A stretch of DNA of 64,000 bases from NCBI GenBank assembly GCA_947631575.1, contig CANRLW010000002.1, positions 1-64,000 on the forward strand, written 5' to 3'. The notes under the pieces were generated by a model. The model worked only from the letters and a program-made list of their open reading frames with translations. It was not told the DNA's origin and ran no database searches. Shown here one piece after another: positions 42,606-50,922 of the stretch; the first letter of the stretch is position 1; every line of letters begins with the position of its first letter. Source of the DNA: an uncultured Clostridia bacterium (GTDB lineage Bacteria; Bacillota; Clostridia; Oscillospirales; Ruminococcaceae). A program made the position numbers and the translations under genes.

Positions 42606-44369
42606 TTAGATCGGCTCTGTCGCTTTTCTCAGCCACTCTTTTTCTTCTTCGTTCATAAGCGGAGAGAGCTTTTCAAAAACGAGAGCGTGATAATCGTTCA
42701 GAGTTTCAATTTGCCGCGAAGTAAGATACTTCTTTTCAATTCCCTCGCGGTCGAAAGGAACTAGCGTAAGCGGCGAAAATTTTAGAAATCCCGTTTCTTC
42801 GTCTGCCTCGCACAACAACAGGCTCTCATGCCTTATACCGAACTTTCCAGCGACATAAAGCCCCGGCTCGTCGGAGGTTATCATTCCTTCTTGAAACGGC
42901 ACTTCCTCAACCGCGCGGCAGCTTATGCGCTGGGGTCCCTCGTGGACGTTCAGCACAAAGCCTACTCCGTGACCCGTGCCGTGCCTGTAGTCAAGACCGT
43001 TCTGCCAAAGCGGTTCGCGCGCGGCATAATCGAGGGTGCTACCTTTCATGCCTTTGGGAAACTTTGCCGCAAGAAGATTTAAATGCCCCGCAAGCACAAG
43101 CGTAAACGCACGTTTTTCTTCTTCGGAAATTTCTCCGAGCACATAAGTTCGGGTTATGTCAGTTGTTCCGTCGAGATAATGCCCGCCCGTATCTGAAAGC
43201 AACATTCCGCGCGGCTTTATCTCCGCGTTTGTTTCCTCCGTCGCCGAATAATGCACTATAGCTCCGTGTTCTCCATATGCCATTATAGGCGCAAAGCTTT
43301 GCCCGAGGTAGTTTTCTCCAAGCTTTCTAAGCTCTTCGAGCTTTTCTGCCGCGGAAATTTCGGTCACTTTTTCAAAGCCTACAGATTCCTTCAACCATTT
43401 CATAAAGCGCGTTACGGCAAGTCCGTCGCGGATATGAGCTTTCTTTTCGCAAGATATCTCCACATCGTCCTTTATTGCTTTAATAAGCTCTATGGGACTT
43501 GGAGCATGTTTATCAATTGATTTCGACTTCTTTGAAAAAACAAGCGCGTAATTAGCGGTTTTTACGTCAAACCAAATGGACTTGTCATATGCTGCTATTT
43601 CGCTGTAGATATCGTTGTAATCGAGAATTTCGATATTGTCGGATTTAAGTTTTTCAATTATCTCTTCGCTGAATATCGTTTTATTCGCAAACAGCTTTGA
43701 GGGAGAGTTGTCCGTAAATATCATCATAAAAGCCAAAAACAGCGGACAGTATTCTATATCCCCGCCGCGCAGATTTAAAGTCCACGCTATCTCGTCAAGC
43801 GCGGAAATGACAAGGCAGTCTACTTCTTTCTCTTTCAGTTTCTCGCGGATAAGAGCTATCTTTTCCGCTCTCGTCCTGCCGCAATTTTTTTCTGGCAGCA
43901 TAAAAACAGGTTCTGCCGAAAGCGGCGGGCGATTTTTCCACACAAGCTCTCCAAAATCAATATCGGAGAGAAACGAAACTTTATTTCTGAGATTACGCTC
44001 AAGAATAAATTCATACATTTGTGAAACCGTTCTCCCGTCAAAACCCAAAACGGAATTTTCGGGCATTTCATTCTTCAGGAAATCTTCTATAGTCGGCGTT
44101 TCGCTTTCTCCCATTTTCATAAGGGTAATGCCGCTGTCTGAAAGCTCGCGTTCAGCCTGCAAAAAATAGCGTCCGTCCGTCCAGAGAGCCGCCTTGTCGA
44201 GCGTTACGACAAGCGTTCCCGCAGAGCCGGTAAAGCCGCTCAGATACTCGCGGAGCTTGAAATGTTCTCCGATGTATTCCGAGCCGTGAAAGTCACTGGT
44301 GGGGATAAAAGCCGCGTATATTCCCTTGTTTCTCATAACCTCCCAAAGTATTTCAATTTCTTTTTTCAA
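42606..44369 (-). CDS. M24B Xaa-Pro aminopeptidase (long form)
   Basis: 587 residues from a TTG eight bases after GAGGTG. Two creatinase-like N-terminal domains (start FIPTSDFHGSEYIGEH) precede the pita-bread M24 domain, with metal ligands in LLSDTGGHYLDGTTDITRT, HGTGHGVGFVLNVHEGP and MITSDEPGLY. A C-terminal M24 extension ends with LTSRQIETLNDYHALVFEKL. It removes N-terminal residues before proline using two metal ions, in the cytoplasm. Its start overlaps the pulA stop by 17 bases, so it is co-transcribed with the glucan genes though functionally unrelated. Confidence 0.92.
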   Translation of the reverse strand: MKKEIEILWEVMRNKGIYAAFIPTSDFHGSEYIGEHFKLREYLSGFTGSAGTLVVTLDKAALWTDGRYFLQAERELSDSGITLMKMGESETPTIEDFLKNEMPENSVLGFDGRTVSQMYEFILERNLRNKVSFLSDIDFGELVWKNRPPLSAEPVFMLPEKNCGRTRAEKIALIREKLKEKEVDCLVISALDEIAWTLNLRGGDIEYCPLFLAFMMIFTDNSPSKLFANKTIFSEEIIEKLKSDNIEILDYNDIYSEIAAYDKSIWFDVKTANYALVFSKKSKSIDKHAPSPIELIKAIKDDVEISCEKKAHIRDGLAVTRFMKWLKESVGFEKVTEISAAEKLEELRKLGENYLGQSFAPIMAYGEHGAIVHYSATEETNAEIKPRGMLLSDTGGHYLDGTTDITRTYVLGEISEEEKRAFTLVLAGHLNLLAAKFPKGMKGSTLDYAAREPLWQNGLDYRHGTGHGVGFVLNVHEGPQRISCRAVEEVPFQEGMITSDEPGLYVAGKFGIRHESLLLCEADEETGFLKFSPLTLVPFDREGIEKKYLTSRQIETLNDYHALVFEKLSPLMNEEEKEWLRKATEPI

Positions 44370-46134
44370 CAGTTTTACACCTCGCGATAAGAACGCTATG
44401 TTTCCCGCAGGACAGCCCCTTTTTCAGATACAGCGGGCTGTCCGAAACGGAATTTTCATCAGCGTAAATTTCATATTCATTGTTTTTATCAATTACAAGT
44501 TTTTTGTTTGTAGGATTTATTATCATAACAAACGTTTCGTTTTTCATGATAATGCAGCCGTTTGTTTCAGAAAATGTCCAGCCGCCTAACTCATTCAAAA
44601 ACCGCTTTCTGAAAGCTAAAAGCCCTCGGTAATACTCGCAGAGAGCGCGGTTTTCAGAAAGCATATCCCACTTTATGGAGTTTATGCTGTCGGGGAGGTC
44701 ATAGCTGTTTGAACTGCCGTTTTTGGTTCGGAGAAACTCCTGACCCGCGTGCAGAAATAAAATGCCCTTTGAAACTGCCAGAAGTGCGGCGGCTGTTTTT
44801 TCGAGAGGAATAATTCTGCGTTTGTCATGTGTTTTAAGCGAAATGCACAGTCTGTCAAAAAGCGTGTGATTATCGTGACATTCGGCGTAATTTATCGTCT
44901 GCGAAATGCTGCAAATACCGCGTTTTCCTAAAACGGCGTTTTTTATCGGCTCAAAGCGCTCCATATTTCCGCACAAAAATCCCTTGTCGTTTACGTCAAA
45001 AACATTCCCGCGCAGCGCGTCGCGGAGGCTGTCGCTGAAAAAAGCAATACCCGAAAGCCTGTCTGCGTTTTTAAGTACGGCGCGGCGGTTTTCTGAAAGC
45101 GCACTTTCACCGCCTGTCCAGCCTTCTCCGTAAATGAGAATGTCGGGGTTTATTTCCTTGAGTTTATTTCGGATAAGCCGCATTGTTTCAATATCCAAAA
45201 GCCCCATAAGGTCAAAGCGAAAGCCGTCAAGATGATATTCCCCGGCAAGAAATGTCACGCTGTCAATAATAAACTTCCGCGCCATTTTTCTCTCGCTCGC
45301 AAACTCGTTTCCACAGCCCGAACCGTTTGAAAATCCGTTCTCTCCCCTGAAAAAATATCCCGGCATCTGCCGCTCAAAAACGGACTTTTTCGCGTCATAA
45401 ACGTGATTATAAACAACGTCCGCTATAACTCCCATTCCCGCGTTATGGACAGCCATAACAAGCTTTCTGAGTTCAATTATCGCATTATCAACGGCATAAT
45501 ATCCGCAGGGAGCGTTGAAAAAACGCGGATTATAACCCCAGTTATAGGCGCTCCCATCGCTGTCAAAATCGAAAACTGGCATAAGCTGTATATACGTTAC
45601 GCCGAGGCTTTTTATATATTCAAGTCCACAGACGTCACCATAGTTGTTCTTTACGTTCTTTTCGCAAAACGCAAGAAATTTTCCGCGGTTTGAAAAATCC
45701 GCGCTTTCGTCCATAGAAAAATCGCGGACGGAAAGCTCGTATATTATCGGGTCTTTAATTGCAACAGGCTTGTCGTTTTCCCAGCCGAGCGGCGCGTTTT
45801 TGTCCATATCCGTTATGATACCGCGAGTTCCGTCTTTATTTACAAGACATGAGTAGCTGTCGGCAAACTCTCTTTCCTTTCCGTTTTGAATAACAGAAAA
45901 GTCATACTCTTTTCCCGAAAGATCGCCTTTTACTTCAAGCTCGAAAACGCTTTTGTTTCTTTTCATCTCGGCTTTAAAAATACGCTTGTTGTCCGAGTCG
46001 TAAAGCCTTAGAAAAGCCTTTTCGGCAAAAGGCTGCCATAATCTGAAAAGCGTTTTCTCAGGAGAATAAATTGCTCCCAACTTGCCGCGAAAGCCGCTCT
46101 TTTCGGCTTTTTTAAGCTCACTTTTTGTCATCAT
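44353..46134 (-). CDS. pulA: Type I pullulanase (GH13)
   Basis: About 593 residues from the ATG at 46134 (MMTKSELKKAE), seven bases after AGG; the track start is five codons earlier. An N-terminal CBM48-like domain precedes a GH13 barrel. YNWGYNP is the type I pullulanase signature; catalytic residues lie in GFRFDLMG (Asp), IYGEGW (Glu) and AECHDNHTL (Asp). It cleaves alpha-1,6 branches of glycogen or starch-derived dextrins. There is no signal peptide, so it works in the cytoplasm, next to malQ. It starts within the end of the TtcA-like gene. Confidence 0.93.
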   Translation of the reverse strand: MMTKSELKKAEKSGFRGKLGAIYSPEKTLFRLWQPFAEKAFLRLYDSDNKRIFKAEMKRNKSVFELEVKGDLSGKEYDFSVIQNGKEREFADSYSCLVNKDGTRGIITDMDKNAPLGWENDKPVAIKDPIIYELSVRDFSMDESADFSNRGKFLAFCEKNVKNNYGDVCGLEYIKSLGVTYIQLMPVFDFDSDGSAYNWGYNPRFFNAPCGYYAVDNAIIELRKLVMAVHNAGMGVIADVVYNHVYDAKKSVFERQMPGYFFRGENGFSNGSGCGNEFASERKMARKFIIDSVTFLAGEYHLDGFRFDLMGLLDIETMRLIRNKLKEINPDILIYGEGWTGGESALSENRRAVLKNADRLSGIAFFSDSLRDALRGNVFDVNDKGFLCGNMERFEPIKNAVLGKRGICSISQTINYAECHDNHTLFDRLCISLKTHDKRRIIPLEKTAAALLAVSKGILFLHAGQEFLRTKNGSSNSYDLPDSINSIKWDMLSENRALCEYYRGLLAFRKRFLNELGGWTFSETNGCIIMKNETFVMIINPTNKKLVIDKNNEYEIYADENSVSDSPLYLKKGLSCGKHSVLIARCKTVEKRN

Positions 46135-46930
46135 CTTCAAACCTGTCAAGAAAGCTGTGTATTCCGTCGCTGTCCTTGTATGAGATTATCCTGTCAAGGC
46201 GGACGTTATGCACACTACGGAAAATGTTCATCGCTACCTGTGAATTTTCCTCGCAAAGCTCTGCGATAAGCCGCTTTATCGCCGCACGCTCCGAGCCGTT
46301 TTCGCGGTCTTTAAGCGCGCAGTCGCAGCCCGCCCTTTCTATTCTGCACCTGTCCGCCCACTCGATTATGTCCTTTTCCCGAACAAAATACAAAGGGCGT
46401 ATAAGCTCCATTCCTTCAAAGTTCTGAGCCTTTACGCGCGGGAGCATTGTCTGAGCCTGCCCGCCATAGAGCATACCCATAAGTATGCTTTCTATTGCGT
46501 CGTCGAAATGATGACCGAGAGCAATTTTGCCGCAGCCAAGCTCCTTTGCTTTTTTGTACAGCAATCCCCTGCGCATTTTTGAACACAGAAAGCAGGGGTT
46601 TTTCTCCTTTTCCACGAGCCTGAAAACATCGGTCTTAAAAATCGTAAGGTCAATGTCGAGGCGCTCTGCATTTGATCTTATAATGTCAAGCGTCTGCCCG
46701 GAAAAGCCCGCGTCCATTGTGAGATATTTTACGGATATGGGGGTTTTCCCGTATAGCTCATATCTGCGGAAAAGCGCCGCCAAGAGGAGTGAATCCTTCC
46801 CTCCCGAAACGCAGACGCATATACTGTCGCCGCTTTTAAAGAGTCTGTATTCTTCTATTGCCTTATAAAACGGCTTTGTAATGCCGTGGGCAAAATCTTT
46901 GCTGAGGCTGTCAAGAATTATGTCTTTCAT
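46118..46930 (-). CDS. TtcA-like PP-loop tRNA thiolation protein
   Basis: 270 residues from the ATG at 46930 (MKDIILDSLSKDFAHG); the longer track ORF runs back inside malQ and is not the gene. PP-loop VSGGKDSLLLAALF, then CFLCSKMRRGLLYKKAKELG and IALGHHFDDAIESI, and a late cysteine pair CDC. This is the TtcA arrangement, which uses an iron-sulfur cluster to 2-thiolate a tRNA cytidine. Other adenylating PP-loop proteins are possible. The ATG overlaps the malQ stop by four bases (ATGA), so translation is coupled, which is odd for genes with no evident shared role. Confidence 0.85.
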   Translation of the reverse strand: MKDIILDSLSKDFAHGITKPFYKAIEEYRLFKSGDSICVCVSGGKDSLLLAALFRRYELYGKTPISVKYLTMDAGFSGQTLDIIRSNAERLDIDLTIFKTDVFRLVEKEKNPCFLCSKMRRGLLYKKAKELGCGKIALGHHFDDAIESILMGMLYGGQAQTMLPRVKAQNFEGMELIRPLYFVREKDIIEWADRCRIERAGCDCALKDRENGSERAAIKRLIAELCEENSQVAMNIFRSVHNVRLDRIISYKDSDGIHSFLDRFEDDDKK

Positions 46931-48405
46931 AGGCGCATATATATATCGGCAAATTCTTTGAGCATTTTCGCGTGTTTGTTTTTCAGGGCGTTTTTGCCTA
47001 TTCTCCAGCTCCAGTTTCCGCCGAGAGTGGACGGAACGTTCATTCTTCCCTTTTTGCCGAGCCCAAGTATATCCTGCGCGGGAATTATCGTAAGGTTTGC
47101 GGGAGACGCGTATGCCGCGCGTATAGCGCATTTGTTGAGTTTCATGGAAAACAGCTTTCCGAGATATTTTCTGCACATCGCCTTGGTTTTAAGATCCGAT
47201 TCGGAATACCACTGCGCAAATGTCGCGTTGTCGTGAGTTCCCGTATAACAAACGCAGTTCTTCGGATAATTATGCGGGAGATGATCGTTGTCGGAGTTTT
47301 CAGGATTGAACCCAAACTGCAACACTCTCATTCCCGGAAAACCGCTTTCGGCAAGCAACTGTTTTACACTGTCAAAAATATCTCCGAGATCTTCGGCGAT
47401 TATATCCGCATTCGGTACTTCTTTTGCGATAATGTTAAACAAATTCATGCCGGGACCTTTTTCCCAGTTTCCGTGTTCTGCCGTTTTTTCTCCGAACGGA
47501 ATTGCATAATAGGTGTCAAATGCGCGGAAATGGTCAATTCTCAGCATATCGAAAAGCTCGGCGGATCTCTTTACGCGCGCCACCCACCACGCATAATCGT
47601 TCATCTTCATAGCCGCCCAGTCGTAGAGCGGATTTCCCCAAAGCTGACCCGTCTTTGAAAAATAATCGGGCGGTACTCCCGCGACTCGCCTCGGATTAAG
47701 CCTTTCGTCAAGCTCGAAAAGATTAGGCTCAGCCCAGACGTCCGAGCTGTCGGGAGAAACATAGATCGGTATATCGCCTATTATCTTGATTCCCTTTTGC
47801 GAACAGGTATTATGAAAACGCGTCCACTGACGGAAAAAGATATACTGGCAGAATTTGTAGTAGCGAATTTCTTCCGAAAGATCTTCGGAATATTTTTTTA
47901 TCGCGTCCGCGCGTCGGAATTTTATATCGTCGTCCCACTGTGTCCAGGGTCTCCCGCCGAACTTGCTTTTTACCGCCATAAACAGCGCGTAATCATCGAG
48001 CCAGCTTTTCTGTTCAAGTACAAAGCCCGTAAACCCGACGTCGTCCGTGAAATTTGCCAAAGCCTTATGCAAAAGCTCCGAGCGCGTTTTCGACACCTTT
48101 TCATAATCGACCACAAGCGGGTCTGCGCCATAATCGGCGTTTTCACATTCCGCTTTTGACAAAAGCCCCTGCTCGCAAAGCTCGTCAAGGTCTATCATAA
48201 GCGGATTTCCCGCGAACGACGAGAACGGCTGATAGGGAGAATCTCCATATCCGGTAGGTCCTATCGGAAGTACCTGCCAGTATGTCTGACCCGCGCTTTT
48301 GAGCCAGTCTGCAAATTTCTCGGCATCTTCTCCGAGAGTTCCTATTCCGTATTTTGACGGAAGTGAAGTTATGTGCATCAGGACTCCGCAACTTCTTTTA
48401 TCCAT
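46927..48405 (-). CDS. malQ: 4-alpha-glucanotransferase (amylomaltase)
   Basis: 492 residues, GH77. Begins RSCGVLMHITSLPSKYGIGT, has PYQPFSSFAGNPLMIDL and the catalytic regions MLRIDHFRAFDTYYAIP (nucleophile Asp) and IIAEDLGD (acid/base Glu). It transfers glucan segments between maltodextrins in the cytoplasm. With pulA it would debranch and rearrange glycogen or imported dextrins. Its upstream neighbour comM ends 40 bases before, so its promoter is either in that gap or shared. Confidence 0.95.
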   Translation of the reverse strand: MDKRSCGVLMHITSLPSKYGIGTLGEDAEKFADWLKSAGQTYWQVLPIGPTGYGDSPYQPFSSFAGNPLMIDLDELCEQGLLSKAECENADYGADPLVVDYEKVSKTRSELLHKALANFTDDVGFTGFVLEQKSWLDDYALFMAVKSKFGGRPWTQWDDDIKFRRADAIKKYSEDLSEEIRYYKFCQYIFFRQWTRFHNTCSQKGIKIIGDIPIYVSPDSSDVWAEPNLFELDERLNPRRVAGVPPDYFSKTGQLWGNPLYDWAAMKMNDYAWWVARVKRSAELFDMLRIDHFRAFDTYYAIPFGEKTAEHGNWEKGPGMNLFNIIAKEVPNADIIAEDLGDIFDSVKQLLAESGFPGMRVLQFGFNPENSDNDHLPHNYPKNCVCYTGTHDNATFAQWYSESDLKTKAMCRKYLGKLFSMKLNKCAIRAAYASPANLTIIPAQDILGLGKKGRMNVPSTLGGNWSWRIGKNALKNKHAKMLKEFADIYMRL

Positions 48406-48445
48406 AAGAACACTCCTTTAAATGCATTTACCGCATATTTTCGGC

Positions 48446-49972
48446 TTATCTGTTCCAGTATTTTCTGTCAAGACTTCTAAAGCCTATCGCCTGTGAAATG
48501 CAGGCTCTGTCTATATCCTTCAGTCCCGAAAGATCTGCGCACGTCCTCGCGACCTTTAGTATCCTGTCATATGCGCGGGCGGAAAGTCCGAGCCTGTCAA
48601 ACGCCGCTTTGAGCATATCGCTTGCATCGGGCGTCAGTCGGCAGACCTCGCCGATTATATCTGATGTTATGCGACTGTTTGACTTTATATTCGTGCCTTT
48701 AAAACGCTGTGCCTGTATATCGCGGGCGCGCTGTACCCTCTCGGCTATCTGAGCGGAAGTTTCCTGCGCTTTCCTTTCGGAAAGGTCTTCATACTCGACG
48801 GGCTTTACTTCTATTTGTATATCTATCCTGTCGAGAACGGGCTGTGAAATTTTATTGAGGTACATTGTGACCATTTTTTCAGAGCAGGTACATTTTTTCT
48901 TCGGGTTTCCGAAATTGCCGCAAGGACAAGGATTCATTGCCGCGACAAGCATAACGTCGCACGGATAGCTAACCGAGCCGCTTGCTCTGGAAATTACTAT
49001 CTCACAGTTTTCAATAGGCTGTCTTAAAGTTTCAAGAGTTCTCCTGTCAAACTCGGGGAGCTCGTCTAAAAACAAAACTCCGTTATGCGCGAGAGATATT
49101 TCTCCCGGACGCGGAACAGTGCCTCCTCCTACTAACCCCGCGCCGCTTATGGTATGGCTTACGGGGCGGAAAGGACGATTTGTAACGAGCGGATCTTTCG
49201 GGTCTATTATGCCTGCTATTGAATGTATCTGCGTCGTTTCAATGCTTTCCTCAAAAGTTATTTTCGGAAGAATGGACGGAATGCGCTTTGCGAGCATAGA
49301 TTTTCCCGAGCCGGGAGGACCGAGCATAAGGATATTATGCGAGCCTGCGGCGGCAACCTCAATGGCTTTCTTTGCCGCAGTCTGACCCATGACATCGGCG
49401 AAATCCTCGCGGTATACAAGTTTTTCCGCACTCGGTATGTAACGGGGTTCGGGCGTAAGCCCCGTTCCCGTCCGCAAAAAATCGACTATCTGCGTTATAT
49501 GTTCCACGCCGTATACCTCTATGCCGTCGGCGACAGATGCCTCTTTGGCGTTTGACTTCGGGAGGAACAACCGCTTTATTCCGTTTTTAGAGGCGGTTAT
49601 GGTCATACTGAGAGCGCCGTTTATATGGGAGATCCTTCCGTCAAGCGACAGTTCTCCTATAAAAGCAGTGTCTGAAAGGTCACAGTCGATAACGCCGCCA
49701 AGGACCATTATAGCGACTGTTATAGGCAAGTCGAACATCGAGCCTATTTTCTTTACGCTTGCGGGAGCTAAATTTACCGTGACGCGCCCGTTTAAAAGTT
49801 TCAGGTTGAGTTGCCCTAATACCGCGCGTATTCGGGCTTTGCTCTCCTGTACGGCAATATCGGGAAGACCAACAACGTCAAAAATAGGCTGTCCCGGAGA
49901 AATGCTAGCCTCGACATCTACCGGAAAAGCATTCAGTCCGAAAAGACCTACACTGTTTATTTTACTGAACAT
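48446..49972 (-). CDS. comM: YifB/ComM-family Mg-chelatase-like AAA+ ATPase
   Basis: 508 residues. An N-terminal Lon-protease-fold domain (start INSVGLFGLNAFPVDVEASI) precedes an AAA+ domain with Walker A LGPPGSGKSMLAKRIPSIL and Walker B GVLFLDELPEF, a CxxC zinc-like patch (CPCGNFGNPKKKCTC) and a C-terminal Mg-chelatase domain. ComM is a helicase that extends heteroduplex during natural transformation in some species; here no competence genes are near. Own promoter at 50019-50047, ribosome site GTGAGG. Confidence 0.92.
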   Translation of the reverse strand: MFSKINSVGLFGLNAFPVDVEASISPGQPIFDVVGLPDIAVQESKARIRAVLGQLNLKLLNGRVTVNLAPASVKKIGSMFDLPITVAIMVLGGVIDCDLSDTAFIGELSLDGRISHINGALSMTITASKNGIKRLFLPKSNAKEASVADGIEVYGVEHITQIVDFLRTGTGLTPEPRYIPSAEKLVYREDFADVMGQTAAKKAIEVAAAGSHNILMLGPPGSGKSMLAKRIPSILPKITFEESIETTQIHSIAGIIDPKDPLVTNRPFRPVSHTISGAGLVGGGTVPRPGEISLAHNGVLFLDELPEFDRRTLETLRQPIENCEIVISRASGSVSYPCDVMLVAAMNPCPCGNFGNPKKKCTCSEKMVTMYLNKISQPVLDRIDIQIEVKPVEYEDLSERKAQETSAQIAERVQRARDIQAQRFKGTNIKSNSRITSDIIGEVCRLTPDASDMLKAAFDRLGLSARAYDRILKVARTCADLSGLKDIDRACISQAIGFRSLDRKYWNR

Positions 49973-50018
49973 AACTGAACCTCACAATTGTGCTGTAAAA
50001 AATTTATTATCAATATAT

Positions 50019-50047
50019 ATTCTACCACATCTGTAAATAAATTGCAA
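50019..50047 (-). promoter_or_regulatory. Sigma-A promoter of comM
   Basis: Minus strand TTGCAA, 17 bases, TAGAAT, divergent from the rlmB promoter. Confidence 0.6.
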
Positions 50048-50098
50048 CGGTTATAATTATTTTTTGCGAAAATTTATCAGCATATTGTGTTTTTGTTA

Positions 50099-50127
50099 TT
50101 GAAAAATTTTTTTATTTGTGCTATAAT
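50099..50127 (+). promoter_or_regulatory. Sigma-A promoter of the rlmB unit
   Basis: TTGAAA, 17 bases, TATAAT on the plus strand, about 40 bases before the start codon. Confidence 0.75.
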
Positions 50128-50168
50128 GAATAATGTATTGTTATAGCTTGCTTAATCAGAGGAAAAAT

Positions 50169-50903
50169 ATGGAAAATAATTCTGAAAATCAGATCATCTT
50201 CGGGCGAAACGCCGTTATGGAAGTACTTCGTTCGGACAAGACTGTAGACACGGTCTTTATACAAAAGGACCTAAAGATCGAGGGGATAGCTGCTCTTGCA
50301 AAAGAGCGCGGCGCCGTAGTAAAAATCGTAGGTGCGGAAAAGATAGTTTCTCTTTCGGGCACGCAGAAAAACGGCGGCGTTTGCGCGGAAGTGTCTGCGG
50401 CAGAATATGCGGAGCTTTCGGATATCCTTGAGGTATCGAAGATAAAGGGAAAGCCTCCTTTTATAGTTATCGCGGACGAGATCGCCGACCCTCATAATCT
50501 CGGAGCAATTATACGAACGGCTGAGGCAGCGGGAGCCGACGGCGTTATTATCCCGAAAAGACGGAGCGTCGGTCTTAATGCGACGGTGTTTAAGACGTCG
50601 GCAGGCGCGGCGGCGTGGATAAAGGTCGCAAGGGTCACAAACCTTGTAGAAACGATAAAGACGCTGAAGAAAAACAATATATGGGTATACGGTATGGAGG
50701 CCGACGGAGAACCTTATGAAAAGGTTGATTTTTCGGGAGGAGCGGCAATTGTCGTAGGTTCGGAAGGCGCGGGGCTTTCAAGACTCGTGAGGGAAAACTG
50801 CGACAGGACGGTTTCACTGCCGATGAACGGGAAAGTAAATTCTCTGAATGCCTCCGTTTCGGCGGGGATACTTATGTACGAAATAATCAAATACAGGAAA
50901 TAA
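50169..50903 (+). CDS. rlmB: 23S rRNA 2'-O-methyltransferase, SpoU/TrmH family
   Basis: About 244 residues from the ATG at 50169, five bases after AGAGGA; the track start has no site. N-terminal substrate-binding domain (IIFGRNAVMEVL) and a SPOUT domain with motifs DPHNLGAIIRTAEAAGADGV, VVGSEGAGLSRLV and LPMNGKVNSLNASVSAGI. It should methylate a ribose in 23S rRNA using S-adenosylmethionine; exact site (G2251-type) is inferred from family. Followed by the membrane protein 19 bases on. Confidence 0.9.
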   Translation: MENNSENQIIFGRNAVMEVLRSDKTVDTVFIQKDLKIEGIAALAKERGAVVKIVGAEKIVSLSGTQKNGGVCAEVSAAEYAELSDILEVSKIKGKPPFIVIADEIADPHNLGAIIRTAEAAGADGVIIPKRRSVGLNATVFKTSAGAAAWIKVARVTNLVETIKTLKKNNIWVYGMEADGEPYEKVDFSGGAAIVVGSEGAGLSRLVRENCDRTVSLPMNGKVNSLNASVSAGILMYEIIKYRK

Positions 50904-50922
50904 TCCAAAGGGAAGTGTTTTT

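Noticed and set aside
46931-47176. 82-residue N-terminal extension of the TtcA-like ORF
   Set aside because: It runs antisense-free inside malQ in another frame; the ATGA overlap start at 46930 fits the family N-terminus.
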